Notes: a model not told the origin generated them from the letters alone. Positions 31,924 to 41,985 are shown, numbered from the stretch's first letter. The stretch is 64,000 nucleotides of DNA from Pararhodonellum marinum (GCF_015354735.1 NZ_JACEFJ010000001.1:558001-622000), one strand, 5' to 3'. Program-made: numbers and translations.

Positions 31924-33324
31924 CTACAAAAACCTGCTTTTGATCACCATCAGTTTATCCCGGGTCATTTCATGCATGGAATAGGGGATCCCTCCCAAGC
32001 CTTCCCCTGAAGCGTCCCGCCCACCAAAAGGCATCCAATCCACCCGGAAAGCGGTATGGTCATTGACCATCACGGCAGTGGCATTGAGCTTCTTGACCGT
32101 ATCCATAGCCACATCAAGGTCTTGAGTAAAGACGGCCGCCTGAAAGTGGTATTCCAAAGCGTTGGCCAATTTGATGGCTTCCTGTCGGTCCGAATAGGAA
32201 TACACACATACCACAGGTCCAAAAATCTCCTCTTTGGAAACCTTCACATCTTGAGGAGGATTCCAGAGCACAGTAGGTTCATAACAGGTATCGGAGATTT
32301 TCTTTCCCCCACATAGGATTTTGGCCCCTTTTTCTTCCGCTTCCTGCACCCATTTATGGATGCGGTCCACTTCATTGGGCGAAATCAAGGGCCCCACCTC
32401 GGTTTTTTTGTCCAAAGGATCACCCACCACCAGTTTTTTGGCTTTTTCTGCGATCCGATCAGCCAGTTTTTTGGCCACACTTTCTGCGGCAAAAATCTTT
32501 TGTACCGAGACGCACACCTGCCCGGCATGGTAGAAGCCTCCCTTTACCAGCAAAGGCAACATGGCTTCCATATCTGCATCGTCTTCTACGATGACCGGGG
32601 CTGCCCCTCCATGCTCCAATGCACACCGGGTTCCGGGAGCAAGTTGGGATTTGAGGTACCAGCCCACTTTGGCCGAACCGATAAAGGAAAGGTAATTGAC
32701 CCTTTTATCGGTTGCCAACTTCTCTGCTTCCTCATTGCCACAGATGACCGATTGTACCCAGCCATTAGGTACGCCTGCTTCCTTTAGGATTTCCATAAAG
32801 GCAAGACAGGAGAGTGGGGTATTGGAGGCGGGTTTCACGATGACAGGACAGCCAGCCGCAAATGCGGTCACGGTTTGGTGAATGATCAGGTTTAGGGGAT
32901 GGTTGAAAGCAGACAATGATACAACCACTCCGATTGGTTCTCTGATGGTGAATGCAATCCGATTGACTGAAGCCTCCGTCAGTCCCATGGGGATTTGTTT
33001 GCCGACTAGTCTGCCGATTTCTTCGGCGGCGATCTGTACACCGTTGATGGCTCTCATGACCTCTACCTTGGAATCCTGATAGGGTTTACCACCTTCTTGT
33101 GCTGCGGTTTTGGTCAGTTCTTCCACTTTATCCTCCATCAGCTCGACGGCCTTTTTGAGTATGGCGATGCGTTGATGGGAGGGGAGCCAGTTGTCTTGAT
33201 CTAAAAATAGGTCATACGCTGTTTTCAACGCTTTTTCAATCTCTTTATTCCCGACCATGGGAATTTCCTTGATCAGACTTTGGTCGTAGGGGCTATATAC
33301 TTTTAGTTGGCTTGCTTTACTCAT
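31924..33324 (-). CDS. Aldehyde dehydrogenase
   Basis: A 466-residue NAD(P)-dependent dehydrogenase. The cofactor-domain motifs are LSAFNHPLNLIIHQTVTAFA and VIVKPASNTPLS. The general base Glu lies in CALEHGGAAPVIVEDDAD and the nucleophilic Cys in FYHAGQVCVSVQKIF. The ATG overlaps the stop of the upstream TPP-enzyme gene by 4 bases, so translation is coupled. It probably oxidises an aldehyde released by the partner enzyme. Confidence 0.93.
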   Translation of the reverse strand: MSKASQLKVYSPYDQSLIKEIPMVGNKEIEKALKTAYDLFLDQDNWLPSHQRIAILKKAVELMEDKVEELTKTAAQEGGKPYQDSKVEVMRAINGVQIAAEEIGRLVGKQIPMGLTEASVNRIAFTIREPIGVVVSLSAFNHPLNLIIHQTVTAFAAGCPVIVKPASNTPLSCLAFMEILKEAGVPNGWVQSVICGNEEAEKLATDKRVNYLSFIGSAKVGWYLKSQLAPGTRCALEHGGAAPVIVEDDADMEAMLPLLVKGGFYHAGQVCVSVQKIFAAESVAKKLADRIAEKAKKLVVGDPLDKKTEVGPLISPNEVDRIHKWVQEAEEKGAKILCGGKKISDTCYEPTVLWNPPQDVKVSKEEIFGPVVCVYSYSDRQEAIKLANALEYHFQAAVFTQDLDVAMDTVKKLNATAVMVNDHTAFRVDWMPFGGRDASGEGLGGIPYSMHEMTRDKLMVIKSRFL

Positions 33325-34961
33325 AGTTTTTTTGATTTTTCTTTTAACATGACATTCAAAATGGGGTGGTTCAAGGAGTAATCCACCGGAAGGTCAATCA
33401 CATGCACCCCGGAAGTTTCCAGACAGTGGCCCAGAATTTTTTGGAAGTCAGCATCATTTTCCGGTCGGTGTCCCTGTGCCCCGTAGCTTTGGGCATACAT
33501 CACAAAATCCGGGTTGCTGTAGTCCAGCCCGAAGTCCGCAAAGCCCATGTCTTCCTGCTTCCATTTGATCATGCCGTAGGCATTGTCATTGAGGATGATC
33601 ACTGTCAAGTTCATTTTAAGCCTAACGGCTGTTTCCAGTTCCTGAGAATTCATCATAAATCCTCCATCACCTACCACTGCGACCACTTTGCGGTCAGGAT
33701 ACAGCAGATTGACGGCCATGGCGGAGGGCAATCCTGCGCCCATGCTGGCCAGGGCATTGTCGAGCAGCAGAGTCTTTGGCTGATAGCAGGTGTAATTTCG
33801 GGCAAACCAGATTTTGTAGATTCCATTGTCAAGTGTAATCACATCTTTGTCACCCAGATTCTTGCGCAGCAGGTGGACCACGCGCTGCGGCAGCATGGGA
33901 AAGCGGGTGTCTTCAAAATATTTTCTGAGATGTCCCGCCACTTCCTGCTTGACTTTTTCGAAGAAATCAAAATTCCAGTCACTTTGGGGTTTGATTTTTC
34001 GGGTCAGTTTGAGGATGGAATGGGTGATGTCGCCCACCACGTTGAGTTGGGGGAAATAAACCGGATCCACTTCTGCAGGGGAAAAATTGACATGGATCAC
34101 CTTTTTTCCTCCTTTTTTCATAAAGAAAGGCGGCTTTTCGATCACGTCATGGCCCACATTGATGATGAGATCGGATTCATCAATCGCTGCATGGAGGAAG
34201 TCGTTGCTGGAAAGGGCAGCGGTGCCCAGGTATTTGGCATGTCTTTCATCGATCACCCCTTTGCCCATTTGGGTGGTAAAGAAGTAGATGCCTGTTTGGT
34301 TTACCAATTCTTTCAAAGCATCACAGATGACTTTTCTATTGGCTCCTGCCCCGATCAGAATCAGGGGCATTTTGGCTTGATGAATCATTTCCACCGCCTT
34401 ATCTATGGCAGTGTCGTCAGGTTTTGGAACGATGTGTCCCACTACTTCAAATACATCCGGATCACAGTCTTCCTGGGCAATGTCCTCGGGCAACTCAAGG
34501 TGTACGGCACCCGGCCTTTCCTCTATCGCCAACCGGAAAGCCTCCCTGACTTGCGAAGCGATGTTGTTGCTGTTGACAATCTGCTTGGTGTATTTGGTGA
34601 TGGGCCGCATCATGTCCACGGTGTCAATGATCTGAAACCTTGCCTGTTTGCTTTTTTTGATGGGTTTCTGTCCCGTAATCATCAGCATGGGCATAGCCCC
34701 GAGTTGGGCATAAGCCGCCGGAGTAACCAGGTTGGTAGCCCCGGGGCCCAAAGTGGACAGGCAGACCCCTGGATTGCCGGTCAATCTGCCGTAGGTGGCG
34801 GCCATAAAACCTGCCCCTTGTTCATGTCTTGTGATGATGAGTTTGATGGAGGAATCTTTCAGGGATTCCAAAAAATCAAGGTTTTCTTCCCCTGGAACGC
34901 CAAAAATATATTCCACGCCCTCATTTTCGAGGGCCTTGATAAATAAGTCAGATGCTTTCAT
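33321..34961 (-). CDS. Thiamine-diphosphate enzyme, acetolactate synthase large-subunit-like
   Basis: A 546-residue protein with three ThDP-enzyme domains. The catalytic Glu lies in IITRHEQGAGFMAATYGRLT, a central FAD/NAD-like domain covers about 190-320, and the ThDP/Mg motif is VGDGGFMMNSQELETAV followed by LNDNAYGMIKWKQ. No acetolactate synthase small subunit or branched-chain biosynthesis gene is adjacent, so a 2-oxoacid decarboxylase-like or carboligase role is as likely. It is paired with the overlapping aldehyde dehydrogenase. Confidence 0.9.
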   Translation of the reverse strand: MKASDLFIKALENEGVEYIFGVPGEENLDFLESLKDSSIKLIITRHEQGAGFMAATYGRLTGNPGVCLSTLGPGATNLVTPAAYAQLGAMPMLMITGQKPIKKSKQARFQIIDTVDMMRPITKYTKQIVNSNNIASQVREAFRLAIEERPGAVHLELPEDIAQEDCDPDVFEVVGHIVPKPDDTAIDKAVEMIHQAKMPLILIGAGANRKVICDALKELVNQTGIYFFTTQMGKGVIDERHAKYLGTAALSSNDFLHAAIDESDLIINVGHDVIEKPPFFMKKGGKKVIHVNFSPAEVDPVYFPQLNVVGDITHSILKLTRKIKPQSDWNFDFFEKVKQEVAGHLRKYFEDTRFPMLPQRVVHLLRKNLGDKDVITLDNGIYKIWFARNYTCYQPKTLLLDNALASMGAGLPSAMAVNLLYPDRKVVAVVGDGGFMMNSQELETAVRLKMNLTVIILNDNAYGMIKWKQEDMGFADFGLDYSNPDFVMYAQSYGAQGHRPENDADFQKILGHCLETSGVHVIDLPVDYSLNHPILNVMLKEKSKKL

Positions 34962-35081
34962 TCGGTGTGTGGTTAGGTTGGTACAAAAATTCGATCTCTC
35001 TTATAACCACAATTTTCAGGAATTGATTTCCTGTTTTGGGCTTTTTATGTCCAGTTCGTATTTCGGAAAGATGAAACGCAA

Positions 35082-35598
35082 TTATTACCGTCACCCTGCC
35101 TGCCCGCCTGAGGTGGGAGCCTGCCGAAGGGTCTTCGATCTTTCGGAGCGCACAAACGTAATTGTTACCTTCACCCTGCCTGCCCGCCTGAGGTGGGAGC
35201 CTGCCGAAGGGTCTTCGTTCTTTCGGAGCGGCAGGACTTCGTTTTTTCGCATAGATGCCTGCCCGACCGAAAGGTGGGCTTCGGCAGGCTCAGCATGACG
35301 CAATAGTACGGTTAGTATTTGGAACTTGTTGATGAGTCTTCGTATTTTCGGAGAGAATTAACGTAATTGTTACCGTCACCCTGCCTGCCCGCCTGAGGTG
35401 GGAGCCTGCCGAAGGGTCTTCGTTCTTTCGGAGAGAAACAAAGCCAATTGTTACCGTCACCCAGCCTGCCGCCTGAGGTGGGAGCCTGCCGAAGGGTCTT
35501 CGTTCATTCGGAGCGGCAGGTCTTCGTATTTTCGTATAGATGCCTGCCCGACCGAAAGGTGGGCTTCGGCAGGCTCAGCATGACGCAATAGTACGGTT
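35082..35598. repeat. Direct-repeat cluster (four plus two units)
   Basis: Four copies of a roughly 60-70-bp unit containing CGCCTGAGGTGGGAGCCTGC and CGAAGGGTCTTCG start near 35082, 35161, 35366 and 35448. Two copies of a second unit (GATGCCTGCCCGACCGAAAG, GGCTTCGGCAGGCTCAGCAT) start near 35254 and 35539. The blocks 35161-35311 and 35446-35596 are near-identical, implying a tandem duplication. The units contain short inverted repeats. Related copies occur at 56.8-56.96 kb. Confidence 0.85.
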
Positions 35599-35687
35599 TG
35601 TCATTGATAGCTTGTGACCCTCGATGTTCTCTAAACCATTTTAATCAAAATGACTTTAATTATTGGTTGGTGATTCTGTAAAAACCC

Positions 35688-36293
35688 ATGACTCAAATCT
35701 CAATTCATAAAACGCCGGAAAACCTTTTGCCCTATGAAGGTGAAGCATACTACTTTCCCGATTTTTTCGATCCTGAAAAAAGCCAATATTTTTTCCAAAA
35801 CCTTAAAGAAAACATCCATTGGAAACAGGAGCCCATCAAGATTTTTGGTAAGGAAGTGTTGCAACCGCGGTTGACAGCCCTGTACGGAAACCCAGAGATT
35901 CCTTACAGCTATTCAGGAATTCGCATGCAGGCCCAACCATTCAACGAAGCATTGAACAATATCAAAAACCGCATAGAGCAGGTAGCCAAGGTAGATTTTA
36001 CCCATGTATTGCTAAATTACTACCGACACGGTCAGGACAGCATGGGCTGGCACAGGGACAATGAAAAGGAACTGGGCCCCAATCCGGTGATCGGTTCGAT
36101 TAGCTTTGGGGCCAAGAGAAAATTTCACTTCCGCCATTACCGGGACAAAAGAACGAAAGTGACCTTGGACCTGCAACACGGCAGTTTTTTATTGATGGCA
36201 GGTGCCACACAGCACCATTGGGAACACCAAGTGCCCAAAACCCGCCAAAAGTTAGGGGAAAGGATCAATTTGACTTTTCGTGTAATTCGATAA
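35688..36293 (+). CDS. AlkB-family 2-oxoglutarate/Fe(II)-dependent dioxygenase
   Basis: A 201-residue protein with the AlkB iron ligands HxD in SMGWHRDNEKELG and the distal His in GATQHHWEHQVPKT, plus the 2-oxoglutarate Arg in RINLTFRVI. It also has the substrate-lid motif YSYSGI. The family removes N-alkyl lesions from DNA or RNA by oxidation. Length is typical. Preceded by the repeat cluster, with no operon partner. Confidence 0.93.
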   Translation: MTQISIHKTPENLLPYEGEAYYFPDFFDPEKSQYFFQNLKENIHWKQEPIKIFGKEVLQPRLTALYGNPEIPYSYSGIRMQAQPFNEALNNIKNRIEQVAKVDFTHVLLNYYRHGQDSMGWHRDNEKELGPNPVIGSISFGAKRKFHFRHYRDKRTKVTLDLQHGSFLLMAGATQHHWEHQVPKTRQKLGERINLTFRVIR

Positions 36294-36495
36294 ATAGCAA
36301 AAATAAAATAATAGATTTCGCTGAATGGTAGTATTCTGAGTTGTTTTTGGTATAAAAAGCTGATTTATGCATACCATCAACCACCATTCATAAAATAATC
36401 ATCTAATACTTATTATGTTTTAAATGAATTTTGTAAATTTATAGCAATAATATATTGATTTTATCCTATTTAAAACAACCTTAATCTAAACTAAC

Positions 36496-36660
36496 ATGTT
36501 GACTTTCGTAATTGTAACATTGGTTGTGGCATTTATTGCCGCAATTTTAGGTTTTACCGGACTAGCTTCTGGATTGGCATCTATCGCCAAGATCATATTC
36601 TATATTTTCTTGGTTCTGCTTGTTATCAGCTTAATCATTGGCTTGGTTAATGGATTTTAG
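36496..36660 (+). CDS. DUF1328 small membrane protein
   Basis: A 54-residue protein (MLTFVIVTLVVAFIAAILGF, TGLASGLASIAKIIFYIFLV, then a second helix). The pattern of two hydrophobic helices around a GLA repeat is the DUF1328 (YtjA) family. Expressed small membrane proteins of this kind are linked to stress, but the function is unknown. It ends 70 bases before a strong terminator. Confidence 0.85.
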   Translation: MLTFVIVTLVVAFIAAILGFTGLASGLASIAKIIFYIFLVLLVISLIIGLVNGF

Positions 36661-36734
36661 CCTTGTGAAAATGAGGTGGACACCAAGATTTCACCTATCC
36701 ACTGTGCTGAATCCAGCGAATCTGTTAAAAATAA

Positions 36735-36766
36735 AAGGGGAGAAGATAGCCACATCTTCTCCCCTT
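36735..36766. terminator. Bidirectional hairpin terminator
   Basis: AAGGGGAGAAGAT and ATCTTCTCCCCTT form a 13-bp perfect stem with a 6-base loop. A-rich sequence on the left and ATTTTT on the right allow termination in both directions, between the convergent DUF1328 and FAH-family genes. Confidence 0.9.
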
Positions 36767-36821
36767 ATTTTTGATTTTTCTTAATGAGGTCTATTGATGT
36801 TGGATTGCTTATTACAATAGA

Positions 36822-37655
36822 TCAATTCTTGAAAGTTACCGGATTGGTCAGCGTGCCGATGGGTTCTATGGTGATGTCTATTTCATCTCCCTCAGCCAAG
36901 GTAAAATCATCTCCCGGAACCAAACAGGTACCTGTCATCAAATAAACGCCTTTTGGAAAACTCATTTCTCTGGTCAAAAATCCCACGAGTTCCTTGTGTT
37001 TTCTTTTCATTTGGTTGATGGATATTTGACCCTCGAAAACTTTGGCGCCATTTCTTCTGATGGCCATTTCTATCAAGGTGTCCGGGTCAATTGGTTGCTC
37101 CGGTACCCAAAGACAAGGTCCGATGGCAGCTGCCCTATCATAGCATTTGGCTTGGGGAAGATAAAGGGGATTTTCCCCTTCAATATCTCTGGAGCTCATG
37201 TCATTTCCCACGGTATAACCGACAATGTCTCCATCTTTATTGACAAAAAGGGTCAATTCCGGCTCGGGTACATTCCATTGGGAATCTCTCCTGATGTAAA
37301 CAGGATCTCCAGGACCTGAAGCCCGGTAAGGGGTGGATTTGAAAAATAATTCAGGCCGCTCCGCTTCATACACTTTTGAATAGAATACATCTGCGCCACT
37401 TTCCTTTGATTCTTCCATTCTGGCTTCTCTACTTCTCATGTAAGTAACGCCTGCGGCCCAGATTTCCTGGGTTCCGATCGGAATCATCGCTTTGCTCTCA
37501 TCCCATGCTTTCGGGCTGATTGAGGCAATTTTTTCTTTGATTTTTTGGTGAAGGTTAGGTTGATTGACAAACTCATCCCAATCCAGTTTTCCGAGCAAAT
37601 AAAATTTGTTGGAATTTCCGATGATGATGCCTTCAGGGCTATTGTAGATCTTCAT
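36822..37655 (-). CDS. Fumarylacetoacetate hydrolase-family protein
   Basis: From ATG 37655 the protein is 277 residues (an in-frame ATG at 37706 adds 17 residues of poor character). FAH-family metal ligands are in [20 protein letters not shown] and [20 protein letters not shown]. The block [17 protein letters not shown] is like 2-keto-3-deoxy sugar-acid dehydratase members, so a sugar-acid catabolic role is possible. No pathway genes are adjacent. Confidence 0.87.
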   Translation of the reverse strand: MKIYNSPEGIIIGNSNKFYLLGKLDWDEFVNQPNLHQKIKEKIASISPKAWDESKAMIPIGTQEIWAAGVTYMRSREARMEESKESGADVFYSKVYEAERPELFFKSTPYRASGPGDPVYIRRDSQWNVPEPELTLFVNKDGDIVGYTVGNDMSSRDIEGENPLYLPQAKCYDRAAAIGPCLWVPEQPIDPDTLIEMAIRRNGAKVFEGQISINQMKRKHKELVGFLTREMSFPKGVYLMTGTCLVPGDDFTLAEGDEIDITIEPIGTLTNPVTFKN

Positions 37656-37971
37656 ATTAATAGGTTTTGTGTTCAATTTAAAAAGAATTTCTGTATAGAA
37701 GAACATGTACCTTACGGATAGCCTCCCCGAATCTCTTTAGATCAAATGGATAAAAGGCATTTTGACGCTTATTGAAACAAAAAGTAAATTTTTGTGAAAC
37801 TTTCGCCTATGAATTAATGGATACAATCCTAACATGTATTTTAAGAAAGAAATTCGATTAATGTGTTGATAATCAATAATATAATTTATTTTGGTGAGTG
37901 TAGAAATTTATTTAAAGGGATTCTGATGGAAGTAAAATGATTTCTTCTCATTCTTTCAAGGGCTGTCTTAA
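37656..37971. other. Intergenic stretch
   Basis: 316 AT-rich bases upstream of the FAH-family gene. It should contain that gene's promoter. No coding frame or structured element was recognised. Confidence 0.5.
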
Positions 37972-38175
37972 TTAAATTGAATTTAGTTCATCAAATTTTT
38001 GATGAGTGGTAAAAAAAATCCGTTCCGGTTTGTTGTCACAATAGAGAAAACCATCGAGCAGGTATTGACGGTTTTTATGCATGTCCCATGTCTTGAGTAG
38101 AAAAAGTCTTTGTTTAAAGGGTGAACCCTTCGCGGTTTTTACCATTCTGATACCTTTTTGATTTTCGATTATCAA
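37972..38175 (-). CDS. Possible small protein
   Basis: A 67-codon frame (or 58 from the internal Met, MVKTAKGSPFKQRLFLLKTW). It reads DMHKNRQYLLDGFLYCDNKP and FFTTHQKFDELNSI. I do not recognise it. It has no signal peptide or membrane segment and its coding status is uncertain. Confidence 0.3.
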   Translation of the reverse strand: MIIENQKGIRMVKTAKGSPFKQRLFLLKTWDMHKNRQYLLDGFLYCDNKPERIFFTTHQKFDELNSI

Positions 38176-38282
38176 AAAATGAGTGACGAATTTGGCGGAT
38201 TTTTGCTCAGAATCTCTGACATTAAACTAACTTTGCCGATTCTTATTTTCCAGGAATTCCCTATTCAAACTTTTGATTTGTT

Positions 38283-39674
38283 ATGAAATCACCAAATCGA
38301 TTTGGGTTGTTGAGAGATGCCCTCAAAGGGGTGGAGCAGGATTATACCAAAATCGGGATCAAAACCGGAATTTTCCTTTTGGCCGTACCCATGATTTTGG
38401 AGATGGTGATGGAATCCCTGTTTGCAGTGGTGGATATTTTTTTTGTGGGCAGACTTGGGGAGCATGCCATAGCCACCGTGGGACTGACAGAGGCCATTCT
38501 TACCATTATTTATTCGGTAGGAGTGGGGGTAAGCATGGCTGCAACGGCTTTGGTAGCCAGGCGATTTGGTGAGAAGGAATACAAGAAAGCGGGTACTGTG
38601 GCTTTTCAATTGCTGCTGGTTGGGACGATAGCCTCTTTTCTGATGGGGATACTAGGTTATATTTTTGCAGCAGATGTCCTTCTTTTGATGGGCGCAGAAG
38701 AAGAAGTCATTGCCACAGGAACCGCTTACACAAGGATCATTTTTGCGGGAAATACAGCCATAATGTTGCTGTTCTTGATCAATGGGGCCTTCCGTGGGGC
38801 CGGCCAACCCCACTTGGCCATGCGCACCCTATGGCTTGCCAACGGGCTGAACATCATTCTTGATCCCATTTTGATTTTTGGATTGGGAAGTTTTGAAGGC
38901 TTGGGACTCGTAGGAGCCGCTTGGGCTACCACAATAGGTAGAAGTATAGGGGTGATTTATCAATTGTACCACTTGTTAAATGGCCAACACCGCTTAGTGA
39001 TTCTTCGGGACAACCTGAAGATCAAGTTGACTACTTTAAGAAAAATCATTTCCATATCAGCCGGTGGGATGGGACAGTTTCTGATCGATTCAGCAGCGTG
39101 GATCATCCTGACGCGTATTGCCGCTGAATTCGGTAGCGCTGCAGTGGCGGGATATACCATTGCTTTCAGAATACTTTTGTTCAGTCTGATGCCTGCCTGG
39201 GGACTTTCTGCGGCCGCGGCCACTTTGGTAGGACAGAATTTGGGAGCCCACAAGTATTTTAGAGCAGAACTTTCCGCCTATTTAACGGCGAGGTATAATT
39301 TTTTCTTTCTAGCAGTGGTGACCTTGCTTTATCTAATTTTCGGGGATTGGTTGGTCAGCATTTTTACCCAACAAGCGGAAGTAATTGCCATTGCTTCCAA
39401 AGGGTTAAAAATCACGGTGCTGGGCTATATTTTCTATGCAGTGGGCATGGTCATGGTTCAGGCTTTCAATGGAGCCGGTGATACCAAAACTCCAGCCTAT
39501 ATCAATGTAGGCGTATTTTGGTTCATAGAGATTCCCATGGCTTATGTGCTGGCCATTGTATTCCAGCTTGAGGTGGTGGGCATTTTCATCAGCATCGCTT
39601 TTTGCCATTCCTTACATGCCATGATTGCCCTTTGGTTTTTCAGAAAAGGCACCTGGAAAGTGGTCAAGGTCTAA
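38283..39674 (+). CDS. MATE-family efflux transporter
   Basis: A 463-residue inner-membrane protein with 12 predicted helices in two MatE halves (LAVPMILEMVMESLFAVVDI, VGRLGEHAIATVGLTEAIL; second half SISAGGMGQFLIDSAAWII, IAFRILLFSLMPAWGLSAAA). MATE proteins export cationic drugs or metabolites using Na+ or H+. Substrate unknown; no regulator adjacent. Confidence 0.93.
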   Translation: MKSPNRFGLLRDALKGVEQDYTKIGIKTGIFLLAVPMILEMVMESLFAVVDIFFVGRLGEHAIATVGLTEAILTIIYSVGVGVSMAATALVARRFGEKEYKKAGTVAFQLLLVGTIASFLMGILGYIFAADVLLLMGAEEEVIATGTAYTRIIFAGNTAIMLLFLINGAFRGAGQPHLAMRTLWLANGLNIILDPILIFGLGSFEGLGLVGAAWATTIGRSIGVIYQLYHLLNGQHRLVILRDNLKIKLTTLRKIISISAGGMGQFLIDSAAWIILTRIAAEFGSAAVAGYTIAFRILLFSLMPAWGLSAAAATLVGQNLGAHKYFRAELSAYLTARYNFFFLAVVTLLYLIFGDWLVSIFTQQAEVIAIASKGLKITVLGYIFYAVGMVMVQAFNGAGDTKTPAYINVGVFWFIEIPMAYVLAIVFQLEVVGIFISIAFCHSLHAMIALWFFRKGTWKVVKV

Positions 39675-39686
39675 GCATTATTCCGG

Positions 39687-40913
39687 TCAAAACATTTCAT
39701 TGACATTAAGGAAAATGCCCGAAGCCCCCCTTGTCCCCCAGCCATAATCCAATCCTATATTGACCCTTTTTTTCTTTAAGACCATGTACCTGATGCCCAG
39801 TCCATAGCCCAGCTGGAATTGACTGAAAAGGGCCACATCCTCTGTTCGGCTACTCGCTGAGGTGGTGTTGACAAAAATGACACCGCCAAATCGGTCTTTA
39901 CGTTGCTGAAGCGGAAATCTCCATTCCAGTTCTCCATATACCAGGTCTTCACCTCTAAATCTACCAAAAGTGTAAGGTCGACCTGAGCGGCTAAACATAT
40001 CCCATCCCAAAGCTGGCAAAAACATGTAGGGCAGATCACCCCCAGTCACCGTCCATCCATAGGTCCAAAAAGCCAGTAAGTTTCTTGGCCTTTCTCTGTT
40101 TAAGGTAAAGTAATTCCGATATTCCACCCACAACTGACTTCCGGAGACTGTGCTTCCCAGCGCTTCAGGCGACACCCGCCAAGAGAGCAACATAAACTGT
40201 CCATCGTAAGGATTGGCCACATTGTCTCTGCTGTCAAAAAGTAGGTTCATGGAAATGCCCGACTGTCTGTAGGCCTCCAAAGGCAGTCCTTTGAGTGTCT
40301 GGTATTGGTGGTGGAAGGTGAGTTGCTGGGGATTGCTTTCCAGATCCAATTCTTCATCCTCTATGCTATAAATTGCGTCAAAATGATATCCTAGCCTGTA
40401 AAAAAACCTTGTTTTTTGATGCCTTTTTAAAGCTGTCCCATAAAACCTGAAATGGTTGAAATAAATCATTTCTTTGACCAAATCTGCAGATTCCAAGGGT
40501 CCTGGAATCTGATGTTCTCTTGCAAATAATTTGGTGCCTAGCCCGTAGGTGGGCTGATTGTTGATGTTGAAGCGGATGTCAGTCAGGATAACCCATGCAT
40601 CATCTTTCAAATAGGCATTGGAACGCATGGACGTAAAAAGCTGTCTTTTGGTGGTCACCAAAGCCATGCCCAAAGCGGTAGACATGCTGGTAGTCGAAGG
40701 ATCGCCGGCAAACCAATTAAAAGAAGGAGCAACTCCTAAAATCAGACCTGAAGTGGGATTGGAGGAGATGACCGGCAAGGGAATAATGGAAAGTTTTCTT
40801 GTAGGCTCGGTTTGGGCTGAGAGGGTGCTGTCCATCTGTGCATGCAGATTTCCTGATAAAACCATTAAGGCCAAAAACAGTGTATAGGCGGATTTGAAAG
40901 GTAAAACCCTCAT
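39687..40913 (-). CDS. BamA/TamA-like outer-membrane beta-barrel protein
   Basis: A 408-residue protein with a signal peptide (MRVLPFKSAYTLFLALMVLSGNLHA). A C-terminal 16-strand-like barrel follows: alternating aromatic strands, SRDNVANPYDGQFMLLSWRV, the lid-loop-like GRFRGEDLVYGELEWRFPL, and a final strand ending ASGIFLNVNEMF. It has little room for POTRA domains, so it may be a barrel-only member. It converges on the MATE gene with a 12-base gap. Confidence 0.83.
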   Translation of the reverse strand: MRVLPFKSAYTLFLALMVLSGNLHAQMDSTLSAQTEPTRKLSIIPLPVISSNPTSGLILGVAPSFNWFAGDPSTTSMSTALGMALVTTKRQLFTSMRSNAYLKDDAWVILTDIRFNINNQPTYGLGTKLFAREHQIPGPLESADLVKEMIYFNHFRFYGTALKRHQKTRFFYRLGYHFDAIYSIEDEELDLESNPQQLTFHHQYQTLKGLPLEAYRQSGISMNLLFDSRDNVANPYDGQFMLLSWRVSPEALGSTVSGSQLWVEYRNYFTLNRERPRNLLAFWTYGWTVTGGDLPYMFLPALGWDMFSRSGRPYTFGRFRGEDLVYGELEWRFPLQQRKDRFGGVIFVNTTSASSRTEDVALFSQFQLGYGLGIRYMVLKKKRVNIGLDYGWGTRGASGIFLNVNEMF

Positions 40914-41091
40914 AAATTTGAAATGATGATAATAATAAAATTAAGGATTAATCATGGAAGTATTGTGGCAAAAAACACAAATTTACTTTTACGTTTAAGT
41001 AAATAATAAGGCAATTGTTCTGAGAAAGGAAAAGATAATGAGATAATCTTAAATGGGGGAAGTCAATTAAAGTGAAGATGTAAGTTATGAT

Positions 41092-41553
41092 CTAAAAATC
41101 CAGTTTTTTGATCAGAAGAACCAGCCGGTTGACTTGGGTATGGTCCATTTTTGCATCATACATGCTATCAATGTGGAGTTTTTGTTCCCAATCTGGTAGG
41201 TTTATGAAATTATGGTAAGCTTTTGGTGCCTCCTTAAGACAAGATAGTATATCCTCCGGAATGCCCTTTGGGCCTTCATCTGCAAAAAGGCGTATATGTA
41301 CCCAGTCACCAGCTTCTTTTTTAATGAATTTACGGATAGCAGCTTTGACAGGAAGAAACAGCTGTCCATTGCCAAAGGGCATTAGTTTGTAATGCGCCAA
41401 GGGGAATTCATCTATCGTTCCATTTACCCTCAACCAACCGAAGGGAAAGCGCTTTTCCTGAGGGATTTGCGGAATCAGGGCATAAGTCCATCCCCCTTTA
41501 CCGGGGAACTTTTCCAAACAATAAGATTGATCTATCAAAGTACTTTTTTCCAT
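41092..41553 (-). CDS. YdeI/DUF1905-type protein
   Basis: A 153-residue protein. A DUF1905 beta-barrel covers about 10-95 (GGWTYALIPQIPQEKRFPFG, WLRVNGTIDEFPLAHYKLMP). The C-terminal part is an OmpD-associated/YdeI-like helical segment (EDILSCLKEAPKAYHNFINL). Some homologues protect against antimicrobial peptides; the role here is not established. Confidence 0.85.
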   Translation of the reverse strand: MEKSTLIDQSYCLEKFPGKGGWTYALIPQIPQEKRFPFGWLRVNGTIDEFPLAHYKLMPFGNGQLFLPVKAAIRKFIKKEAGDWVHIRLFADEGPKGIPEDILSCLKEAPKAYHNFINLPDWEQKLHIDSMYDAKMDHTQVNRLVLLIKKLDF

Positions 41554-41985
41554 GATTGAATTTGACTTCTCTATCTAAAATTAGAGAAAAAAACATCAAA
41601 ATGAAGCAAAGTAAAGGTGAAGGGATGAAAAAGTTTGCGGGGATATCAGTGTCTGGAATCTCTTTTAAATGTGCCATAAAATGGTGGCACTATGAAACGG
41701 AAATGCTTATGTATCTTCGTTTACATGATTCAATTGACTTTGGCAGTAAATTGCTTTCATCCAAATCCCCCCCCCATATGCAGGGCTGAATTCTTTTCTT
41801 GGAAAGTATTGGACTGAAATAAACTTAGGGCAAATGCCTAAAATTGTCGAAATTGTCTTTTGGAATGAGAATCAGGAAAAAAAACTTTACCTGATCAACT
41901 ATTCCTTTTAATCACTAAACTTCCATTAGCGGGATATCTTCTATCCGGAGGAAAAAAACAACAGTTTTCACTAAACTTAAATGAA
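41554..41985. other. Intergenic stretch between divergent genes
   Basis: 432 bases. A 77-codon + frame (41556-41789) lacks conserved motifs and probably is chance. There is a C8-type run at 41768. No defined element. Confidence 0.5.

Noticed and set aside
33366-34946. 526-codon + strand frame opposite the TPP enzyme gene
   Set aside because: A shadow of the well-supported minus-strand gene; His-rich composition with no motifs.
35091-35583. Short frames in the repeat cluster as repeated peptides
   Set aside because: They only translate the direct repeats on both strands and lack starts and motifs of real genes.
35082-35598. CRISPR array
   Set aside because: Units are of unequal spacing, the intervening sequences are themselves repeated, and no cas gene is present.
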